Assembly: GCA_025024175.1 (NCBI GenBank) | Contig: QCXZ01000086.1 | Span: 21,976,245-22,040,244 of the forward strand | Direction: 5' to 3' | From: Rhyzopertha dominica | Lineage: Eukaryota; Arthropoda; Insecta; Coleoptera; Bostrichidae | DNA: 64,000 nt | In this document: in pieces, positions 49,501 to 61,500 of the stretch | How the letters are laid out: each line of letters starts with the position of its first letter | How positions within the stretch are numbered: position 1 is the first letter of the stretch | Program-made: the position numbers and the translations under genes | Notes under the pieces: generated by a model | What the model was told of the DNA's origin: nothing | Databases searched by the model: none | Seen by the model: the letters and a program-made list of their open reading frames with translations, nothing else

Positions 49501-52500
49501 ACCACTCAAAGTCAAGTGAATATACTGAAGTAGAAAGTAAGGATACATAGCCAGATATTCACGTAGAGTAATAAAGCAGTAAACTATCATTGGGGCTGTC
49601 CTTAGCTTCATAAACAGGTAAACAATTCGAAATATACTGAAGCGCCATCTAGTGGAATTATACTTTCAAACTTTTGTAGTCTACCCCGTTAATGTAACTT
49701 ATCTTTACATTTTGAAACACTATTTAACTTTCATTATCTTGTAAGCAGCATTACACCGAGAAAAATTATTCGTGGATAAAATATCGAATGTTCTCGAATG
49801 CAATCGAATGATCTTCTGAAAATCGACGTTTCATTTCGAAAAGACTAAGGAATCCCCAAAATTGCCAAAAATAGAATGGAATGTATGTTTGAGGTAATAA
49901 TGGGTCTACAGGAGAATGCTATAGATTTCAAGATTTCTCCAGAAAATGCCACCACTTCTCTGACTAAACTTTTATTTCATAGGACAATAACAGTGTCCTG
50001 TAACCATTAGCTTATACGTTTGCACTGTTGATCGACAGATGGCAGCAAACGTCCGCTTATTCGTAACAATGCTTTGCTCGAGGAATGAAACTGACCGTTG
50101 GGTCCTTCCCGATTAATCTGGAACTCGATTAGTTCCGAAGTTTGGACACACGATCCATTTTTAAAAGTTAATCTCGTATCATATTTAAACGCGGTAATCC
50201 TTAGGGTTGGGCGGTTTTTACCTTTACAAATTGCCCCGCTTACGTAATATCTGTTTGTACAGACAGACGAAATTTCGAAAAGGATTAGCACTGTCGCTCC
50301 GCATTAGGTGACGCCCGTGAATTACGAGGAAATGTTAATTTTCCACCTCGGACCACGGTCATCGCGAACGTTCCTTCGGCTACGGCGTGGCGTTCTTTAA
50401 ACGCGTTTCGTCGCAGGAACGGTTAAATCTGATATATTGGCGCGTTATTTGTATAAATTAGGGTGAGAGGGCCCCTGAAAGCGTACGTGCCTCGGCATAA
50501 ATTGAGTAGATCAGTATGCGTGCACGGTTGTGCGTACACGAGCAACACATGCCAGGTGCGGGAACAAGCCGTCTTGGTTGAAAAAGAGGAAATTCGAAAC
50601 TGGCAATTTGCAATTAGCACACGCGGTTAAACTTTCCGAACGGACGCGTTCTTAATTACGCCCCCTATTTTAAGGGCTTCGTTGTTCATCATTATTTTTA
50701 AGCTTTGTTCGGCTTCGCACTTTTGATTGACTAGCTGCAAATGCAAAGAACTAATCAAAGTTAATCTAAGTTCCGCATTTTGAAGGAAAGCCTTCAATTA
50801 ATGTTTCGTAACTGTACAAGTCGATGCCTGTGTAATGCACAAAACTTTGGCCACTAATTCTTTCTGGATAAATATTATTAGTATGCTTTTCAAGGGTTTT
50901 TGCTTGTGACACTATTAGCTCCAAAACGCTCCATTATACGTCCAATATTAAAATGATATACAGGGTCGCTATAAAGTATGGAACCAGCAGGATATATATT
51001 GGGCCCAAGTTGCGTTTTTTAAATGGGAAGGGGGGTCAAAAGGCACACCAATGTATCACACTTGTACAATTTATTGCTTCTGAGTTGAGAAAAGTGTAAA
51101 TACAATAATTGAGCCTGACAAAAATGAAAACAATTGGCTTTGTAGCTAAAATGGACAAAAAGGCCAAGTATTACCATTTTTCCTTGGCTGATGGTAATTT
51201 TCGTCTAGTTTGATCAATTTATTGCGAATCGGATACCCAAAAAGTAAAAAAAACATGATTCCGTGAAAAATGCAGTATTTTTTCAGATTTGTATTACAAA
51301 GGATGCTCAAAATGTTCCCTAATTCGTCCTTTTAAATCTTCTACATTATGTGGCCGATCAGCATAAATACGATTTTTCAGATACCTCCACAGGAAAAAAT
51401 TAAGCGGCGTCAGATCAGGAGAACGTGCTGGGCATTCTATCGCTCCGCGCCTACCAATCCATCTGCCTGGAAATATCGCATTCAAATATTCACGAACGTC
51501 GACTGCAAAATGGAGCGATGTACCATCTTGCTGAGACCATATCTGTTCAGAAGAACGCGCAGCATTTTCACGATTAGGGCAGAAGCGAATAAGTTCTGGT
51601 ATAATGTGCTCGCTCAAGAGCTGTAAATGCTTGATCGCATTCAAATTTCCATCGATGAAAATAGGCCAAATAATATGCTCATCAATACCACACCAGACAT
51701 TCACTTTCTGAGGGTGTTGTGTGTGGACTTGTTCCATCCAATGTGGTTTTGTGTCCGACCAATATATGCAATTATGTCTATTCACATTACCATTGAGGCA
51801 AAATGCAAAAAAATGCAACTTGCGCCCATATCTGGAAAACGAGAGCTTACACGGAGTTGAAGAAAATTCCAGAAAATGTATTTTGATTACCCATAGGCTC
51901 ACGCAAAATTTCAGAAAAATCGGTCGAACAGAACTTGAAATATCCTGCTGGTTCCATACTTTGTAGCGACCCCGTATATATTTTTGATTGATTTTTAATA
52001 ATAATAATAATAATGCATTTATTACCCAACAGAAATTTCCATTTACAGGATTAAATAGAATATAAACATTTTTAGTAAATACACAGCACACACTATAATA
52101 TAATATACTACTGCTCAGTTACCACAAATGAGAACAGCTTTTTCAAACTATCACAATGAATGTCACAATGTCCTGATATCCTATTAAAGTTATTCGACAT
52201 AAAAAAAACAGGCGAGTTAACAAACATATTGGTTCTAGCATTTGAACAATAAAAAGTGCCACCATCCCGGGAACCAAGCCTAGGTACTCTTATATTAAAT
52301 AATGCCAGCAAAGAAGGACAGTCAACATCACCATAAAATACTTTAAATAAAAATGTAAAACTAGTACGTATCCTTCTAGCTTGCAGAGAACTAACGTCAA
52401 AGCTCTGCAACAAGAGTGTATGGTTATATCCTCTATGCGGATAATAATTGTCTACTCGATACGACAAAAACTTAAGAAATCGTCTCTGAATTTTCTCAAT

Positions 52501-55500
52501 TTGGTTTATGTGTATTTGATAATAAGGATACCATATCAAACTGCAGTATTCCAACTTGGAACGAACAAAAGTAAAATATAAAGATTTCAGTACACAAATA
52601 ATAAAACCTAGAGCTTTATAGGCATCTTTTACCGTTGAGTCTATGTGACCAGTAAAAGATAATTTACAATCATANCTCACACCAAGATCTTTAACGGTGN
52701 GGCAGCGCGTCTATTCGATTGCTTCAATTGTATAATTAAATATTAAAGCTTGCCTTCTAAAAGTAAAAGTGCAAACCCTACACTTGTCAATATTAAGAGG
52801 CAATCTATTCACAACACACCAACTAGCTACACGGTTAACCTGCCCCTGCAATACTAAACAGTCATCCTCGCCGGATACCTCAGAAAATAATTTCAGGTCA
52901 TCCGCAAAAAACAGATGATTAGATTCTAACGAAAGTGATCGATCATTTATAAACAAAATAAACAGCAATGGTCCCAAGTTAGACCCCTGAGGAACTCCGG
53001 AGGTTGCTAAAAAGTTGTATGATTTAAAACCGTTATATGTAACATGTAATTTACGTTGAGTGAGATATGATTTTACTAATTGAAGGAGATAATCACTCAA
53101 TCCAAACTGCTCTAGTTTATTAACTAGAACACAATGGTCCACCCTGTCGAAGGCCTTCGAGAAGTCAGTATACACTGCATCAACTTGACCTTTATTATCT
53201 ACAATAGTTGCAGTAGACTGCGTAAACTGCGCCAAGTTAGTTAGATTAGAACGTTTTGGATAGAATCCATTTTGGTTAGGTGGAATGCAATGCTTAATTT
53301 CATTAAAATTGTGCAATAACATCTCGAAAACCTTCACAAAATTTGATAAAATTGCAATGGGGCGATAATTTTTTAGGCCAGAGGGATTGATGGCCTTTGT
53401 AACTCCTATGCCTATATACTAGAATTGCACGGGTCTAGTAAATCCTGATCAATTCATATTATCTTGGGTTGCCACTTTCCTTATTAAAAAAGAAGGTCTC
53501 CAAAAAATATCACTTTGATTTTCATTCTCATTATGACTTTAAATAATTTAAATTTCATCATAGTGTTATTTTGAAGTATTTATCAGCATGTTACTTCCCG
53601 CTATATTGTTAACAAACTATTAGCCGTAATCCTTCTATGAATGTAAGTTTACTTATTGTAATTGAAAATATTCTGTGGTTGTATTACATTTAAGGTCCTG
53701 ACGAAGGAATAAATAAAAATCCGAAAGCTTGACACCCAAAAGTGTCAATTTGTGCTTATATGCTTTATAATTTACGCCGACAGTCGTGCTTCTTCTGAAT
53801 TATAACTTATTCATATGGTCATGTAAATATCTCTGTAATTATCATATTTTTTTTTGTTTTACCTGTTGAAAATGAATGTAGTACCATTACACGTAACAGA
53901 CGAAGACTAAAGACGTCCTTTTGTGCAGTTAGGGGCCAAGATCGTGGGCAAACCGAAGCCGAAGCTGCTGAACGAGTTCGGAATCAAGACGCAGAAGATT
54001 TATAACGGCGAGAGGTCGCAGGAGGAGGAAGAGGGCGATATCTACGAGGACTACGACGAAGACGAATACGAGGAGCCTATCAGCTGGACCGGCCTACTTC
54101 AAATTGATACCCTGATTTATCCGACCATGAGCGGCACCCTCGACGTCGATCAGAAGGGGACGCTCTACGTCGTGCTCGCGACGCTCGTCCTGCCAGACGG
54201 CACCGCCGAATTGAAGGACGAATTCGACATGCCCGTAAGTAACCCCAAACGTTCGATAAATAAAAACCACTCACCCGGATGTGGGAGACTGCAGTTAGCG
54301 CTTGCATCAATGGACGTCAAAATCAATTCAAAATCTTAAGACTTGCGCGTTTTTTTTTAATTTATATGATACTAGCGGGCCCGACAGACGTCCTGCATGA
54401 TATTCCAAGCGATTAAGATATTAAACAAAGTATGAAATGAAAGACAAATAACATAATAATTTCATTATTCTACATATAATATCAAAGCAGAGCGTACAAA
54501 AAGTTAAATGCATTGAGTGAATACATACACAAAATGAATGTGTAGCGGCCGTGACGATTATACGGGATTTATACGTTTGCCAAATCTCAAGTTCATATAT
54601 TAGGTCTTTCGAAAGTTATCATGTCCACAAACAAAACCACAGACACACAGATAAGAAATTTTTTGCTCACATTTTGTATTTTTGCGTTTTCGACCATTTT
54701 AAAGCGAATGAGCAAATAAAAAAATTTGAAATTTTTTTTCGCGATACAATACTTCCCATCTGTTGGATGTGGAAGTAAAAATGAAAGAGGGGCATCTGTA
54801 AAACCATAATATTTTAATTTTGCACACAAAAGTTCGTGGTCTATGTTATCAAATGCTATGGAATAGTCTAAAGAAATAGCAACTACAGCATTTCCCTTAT
54901 CCATAGCCGCAAAAATATTATCAGTTAGATTCAATAAAGCAGATGTTGTGCCATGGCCTTTACGAAGAGCTGATTGGTTCTTGGGAATCATATTATTTTC
55001 GTTGAGATTATTTGATTATGAGCAAATGTTTCAAGTATTTTAGACAGGGCTGGCAATAAACCAATAGGGCAAAGATCTGTAACAGAAAATTGCATTGAGA
55101 ATTTTCATTCTACCTACTAAACTAAAATTAAAGTTAATACTGCTTGAAAAATTCTGGTTTGAATAAAAATTTATATTATCTGCACCTTGATTTGATTTAT
55201 TAAACACACTAACAAAATAATCGTTGATAATTGCAGGATCTTGCAATTCCTGTGGCCGCCTCGTCGTACTCAAACCCGTACAATTATTAACCGCACGCCA
55301 ATAAAGCCTGCTATTTAATTTGTTTTTAAACGAGCGCAGATAGGCTGCTTTTTCCCTACGAATGGATGCAAGTGCAAAATTCCTCAAACGTTTATAATTG
55401 CTCCAAGCCGTTGGCGTTTTTTGTTGTTTAAATTTTTTAGTGCATCGTCTCTTTCTCTAAATATTGGTCTTAAAGTATCCGTCAACCAAGGTGCAGGCGG

Positions 55501-58500
55501 TTTATTTACTCGAACTTTTTTCAGGGGTGCATGGCTGTCACATAATCACTGCAGGCATTCTATCAGACACTCCACTTTTCTGTCCACATTAGCAATATAG
55601 TAAATATTATCTAAATTAGCAGCATGTAAGTTAAATGCTTAAAATTCCGGTAATTTATGAATTTTTGCACACGTTTTGCATTTTTTATTTTAATTTTTCA
55701 GAAAGTTCAGCAATGATCATTGATTAGATCAGCATTTATAACACCGCATGTAATAATCTCTAATGTATTGCACACAAATATACCATCCAATAGCGTTTGA
55801 GAATTTTCAGTAACTCTTGTAGGTTCATCAATGATTTGAGTTGTCATAGTCATGGAAACAATTTGAAATTGGGTTTTCTAGGTTGAATAGGTGAACGTTA
55901 AAGTCGCCCAGCACCAAAACATAATTACAGAGAGGTAAAGCTAAATATAGATAACGTTCAAAAATGTTCTGACATTCTAAAACACTGGTATTTGGTAGGC
56001 GATACGTAACGTATACAACCATAGTACTAGTACTAATACGCATTCTAAAAGCTAAAAGTGTTCAATTATACTTGTCATTAACTCCATATCAGGAAAAGTT
56101 AACTCTGAAAAGCGAAAAGTAGATTTAACGTAAACTTGTTTTGGGAACTGGGGAGGCGGGTCAAACTCGGAATCGCCCCCCATGGACACGTCACTGTGTA
56201 AATGAGTGAAAACTAGTACAACTAATTACATGGCGAGACTACTTGTGAAATAAGTTTTCATATGATATGTCATTAAATCATAAGCGCTCTCCATCCAAAA
56301 CTTACCTTAAAAGTTGTTTGTTTACTTGTTTAATCAAATTTAAGGTGCGCTGCTTACAAAAAATCACCCTATAGTTTGTGAAAATGACCGTGAGGTCGAA
56401 TCTGACTGTTTGACTTAGGTACTGCAATTTTCATTTCTCCAAATAGCCACCTAGATACACTACATATCTCCACTGATCAATTGTACGGTTTTTTTGACAA
56501 AAAATGAAATAATCACACTTGAAAATCGGCGTGCTTTTAACAAATCCTGCCCTCCGCCCCTCCGTCGGACGCTTTAGTTTTTGCAAGGGCGCAAAACGGC
56601 GTTCACTTCGAAAATTTATCGCCGCCGTATTGATCCTTTCGCAGGACGTATTCAAAATGAAGAATAGCCTCCAACTCAGCACGCCCTACGAGAGCTGCAG
56701 GATTGTTACTTCAACCTACGATTTCCTGATAATGCCCGGACATCAATATCTAGTCGCGATGGACCTGAATTACATGAATCGGACGAAATGGATAAAGGTA
56801 AGAATGCCGATTTACATAAAGCCATCGCCCCGGTCACGAATCCGTTTTTTCCCAGAGTGGAATTTATGCGAGATACGTATCGGAGACTGAGGACGACAGC
56901 TACGACAAGTTCAACGTGACTTTCAACGTGCACACCCCTTTCGCGAGCTTCCCATTTCTGGACGTCCACGCCAAGCTGTCCACTGAAGACGAAATCTACC
57001 AGACGAACTTCTCGGTAGCGACCAACAGCAGTCAGATTTTGGCTGCTGGGAGCGCAAAGGTAAGAGCGCACAAGTTATTTAGATGTATGCGCACACATTA
57101 ACATACTTTACGGAGAGTCCGATATTTCTTACCGCTCCATATTCCAATTAATTGCAGGCTAAGGGGGAGTTCCTCAGCACTCAAGTCGACCTGATGGTGA
57201 AATCTCCCGTGTTCGTTGTTCCCCCCCTCAAGCTTCGCTTAGAGAAGGACTTCAATCAGGCGGAGAGCTACCTCGAACTCGACTTCGAGATGGTGCAGGC
57301 CGATAAGAAGGTGAGACGAAACAGAAAGCTCGTGTACGGCGGCTAACCGGAATTTTCAGTACGAGCTAGACGCGGGATTCCACTGCAAATCCGCGAGGGA
57401 CTTCGACGGGCACGCCAAACTGAAGACGCCCTTCCGTGGCATGGAACACTCGGAAGCTGCATTGAAAGTACTGATCGATACCACGGCGGAGGTGACCGGA
57501 CTTCTGCTGATGCACCCGTTGGATTTGAAACTACACGCCAACGCTAACCGATCGGTGGTTGACACGAAACTGGAGGTTGTCTTCGACGGACAAACGTAAC
57601 GATCATTTGATTTATCTTAAGGGAAATTGATTCGAATTATATGAGTAATTACATAAAACACACAAGGCGCATGTAATCTCCCACTCATGTTAATTTTTTA
57701 ACGCCTTAAAACTCTTTCGGCCTTGGCTGATGTCAGGCGACTTATCGCTGTTCAAATTTTTCAAATGAATGTTATCCAGTGCTTAAATTAGAAATACCGG
57801 GTGAATCAAAAGGATCGCACCGAACTCCAGGATTGCATTCTGCACAACAAAATAATAAAAAAACCTTAAATGTCTTTATCCGATTATTTGTCTTTAAGTT
57901 ATAGCGTAATTAAAAAAAATGAATGAATATCTAATCTTCTTTGAAAAAATATGGATAAAAAGTTTGTTTCCGTAGTTATACATACTAAAACATGCTTATT
58001 TAAGACTTAAGTCTGTTTGTAACTATCAACGTCAGTGGTATATTTTTTTCTTAAAGTGCCAAACGTTTATTCTAATTTAGAATATATTAATATGGTTTTT
58101 GTTTATGGCTTTTGTAATGGCAATGCCACAGGGATTCTGACAAAAACGTGTTTATTCAAATTTTTAACATATTTTGCGAGACTGGAACTTTTTCAAGTGC
58201 TAAAATAACATCTGAAAAAGCTGATCGACAAACTTTAGAAGAAGTCGAAAATATTTTGGATCTAGTTTCTGGTGGAAGAAGATGCAACGACCAGCACCAG
58301 AACAATCGCTACTCAATTGGACATTTCACAAAGACGAGTAATACACACACTTCATGAGTAGGGATTATACCCATATCATTTACAAAAAGTACAGTTTCTA
58401 CACCCGGAAGATCATGCTAAACGTGTAGAAGTTTGTCGGTGGATAACTAATAATCGTCATGCTTTTTACTGATGAAACATTTACCCGTGACGGCATTAAT

Positions 58501-61500
58501 AATACGCACAACTCTCACGTATAGTCTGACGAAAATCCCTATGCAATAGTCGAAATGAATTTTCAGCACAGGTTTTCAGTAAATGTGCGGTATGATATGA
58601 TTGCCGACCCTTTTATCATGGAGAATCGCCTGACAGGGGAACACTACCTTAATTTTTTAATATACGAGTTGTCATGATTGCTAGAGAATGTCCCTGTAAA
58701 CGTAAGAATCAGCAAAATGAAGCCCTCGTGTGATCAAGCAACACTTGGATGAAATGTTTCCAGAGCGTTGTATTGGTCGCGGAAGTCTAATTAGTTGGCC
58801 TCTAAGAAGTCCTGATCTAACACCACTAGATTTTTGTTTATGGCGTTGGTTTAAAACAGAAGTTTACAAAGTTAAAGTGAACAATCGAGATGCTCTAATT
58901 CAACGAATAATTAAAACTGACGCAGTTCTTCAAGAGAAACAACAGCAAATAGGGCAAGCAACAGGCGCTCTTCGCAGATGGGGGGTATTTTTGAACACCT
59001 TATAGAAAGTCAGAACTATTAAACAAATGTTACCGTTATATTGTATTTTTTAAATGACGCTATAACTTGAAAACAAATGAGAATCGAATAAGAATCGAAT
59101 TCGGTGCGATCTATCCGATTCACTTCCAGTTATACCAGGAACCATCTAAGTTGTTTTAAGCATACTCCAATTTAGATCACATATTAGGAAGTAATGTAAA
59201 GATTTAACGTTTTTAAAGTCGCGACAGTTTCAGTATATAAAGCCTAGTAGTTTAAAAGTATGTTTAAATGTTTCGGGTATTGAAAGTAAATATCTCATTA
59301 AAAATGATAGCAAGAGCCTTGATGTGCGTAATAATAATAAAGTCACATTGTCAAAGCTGTAGTGATGACATATGGGAAAAAGTTTGAGAGAATAAGCGAT
59401 AAATACAGATTTGTTAATGTTAAGGCAAGCTTTGTTTGGCGAGTACTGTTGAGACAAAGTGTTCAAATCACTAAACTAACTGATAGAGAAGCAACATTGC
59501 AGAAAACTTAAGATCATCGGCGTAAAGGAGCTTTTGACACCTCAAAACATTAACAATGCTATTGATAAAAAGTATAAAACATAAAGGGTCTAGGGTTGAT
59601 CCCTGAGGGACTCCCGAGATCGCAACAAATGAGGTGGATTTAAAGTTATAAAGGCGGACGAACTGGTGTCTGTTATTTAGATAGAATGGAACTAATGCAG
59701 CGGAGAATCCAAATGTTTCGAGCTTACCTAAGAGAATGTTGTGATCGGCAGTGTCAAATGCCTTGCGAAGCAGCAGTGCAAGGCCTAAGTTGTAAACTGA
59801 GTAAAACAAACGAGATTTGAAAGTGTCGATCTTTTAGCTACAAAACCGTGCTGATGTAAAGAAATGAACTGATTGATCTAAGCAAATGTGAGGAAAAAAG
59901 AACCTTTGCAAAACAGCACAATAGTGTTGTTGGGCAATAATTGGTTACTTCTATTTGATCTCCTTTCTTAAAGATGTCGAAGTCGTTTTCCAAATGCCAA
60001 GAAATAGAGGGGAAAAACAAATGAAGCAGCACAGCCTTTGACGATAAAGCTCGAGCTCTCATCCATTCCTGATGTAAAGGAGTTTACGAGAATAGTTATT
60101 GACAGGGATGTCAGAAGGCACGTAAAAATTAAAAAAAACCAGCAAAGGCATCCACAATGGCTTGAGGAAGCCGATATCAATGCCATAACACCAGGAACAC
60201 TAGAATCCCCCTTTTTGTTATTGACAGGTGGTGTAAGCTTTAGTAATTAACGATTTGGTCCGAAACCTATAAACTATAAACTGTTCAAATTGAAACATGT
60301 TACGGAAGCGACGATATTTTTAAGCAAAAAGTTTTTACATCCAGTGATATTTTTTATCACTAGTGAACCATGGAGGATATGAAAAACTGACCATGGTTCA
60401 CCCTGATCTTATGAACGGCGAGATCAAAAGTTTCATAAATTTTATAGAAAAGAGTGCTGGCAAGGTTGGGATCTACGTATGAACTCAAAAAGGACTAAAA
60501 GAAATAACTCGTAAAGCAAAGAAAAGTCAGCTTACGGAAAATGAAAGCAGTAGCTTCATTGTTAAATACAAAGTTGCTCGAAGTAATTCTTTTGCAATCT
60601 ATAAAAATGTCAATCCAGCACATGGTCAATTTGCTCAATTTTTCTTGCCGTTGATTGTGAAATTGGTGGTCGATTAGGTTGATTTAACAGTTTGCATACT
60701 TCTTTTTGCGTTTAACCATAATTTTCAGCACTTCTGTTTCAGTAAGTGACATCTTAATAATTTTGATAATCTTACAATTTGAGCACTGTATGAAACACGA
60801 TAAGAAACTATTGAAACTTCGTAAAAAGGGTTCGGCCGTAGTTAATGATATATTCTTATGTCATGTTCTCATGCATTAGAAACACGAGCAAAAATACAGG
60901 CAGCTTTTGGTGTTACGTCAATCGAATATGGCGGTTAAGAAGTCCATCTGGTTTTATCAGGTCTAGAAGACATACAGATCTCTCGAAAAGTAGTTAAAAG
61001 AGCTTAGAGATGCTCCTTGGAGTAATCGTGCTTTTTTGGTACTTACAGGGGATGTTCAAATGAGAGTTTTTATATGGAAGTTTTAAAGTGTAAAGTCAAT
61101 ACCAACGGCAGACTGAAATAGTACTAGAGGTAGCAGGAGTGCTCCACGTGATTATTGTAATTCGAAAACTGAAATACGCATTAAATTTTGCATGTCTTTT
61201 TGCAGGAGTGAGATCGTTTTGACCGCAAACATCATACCGCTCTCTTCGGAGGGAGTCAGTATCCGTGGTGACTTGACCTTGAGAGGAAAGGCGTACACTC
61301 TTTCAGGGACAGGTGTGATTTTGGACGGCATCCCCGTACGTCTTAACCTTAAATTGAACCCGGGGTCGGGAGCTCTTCCACTGAATTTGCACTACCAAAT
61401 GCAACCGCAGGATCAAGGTTACGAGGTGATGGCTCGCGTTGACAGGTCCAACCAATTTGCGAAGTTCAACGCCCACATAACACCACATCATCAGTTCGAC

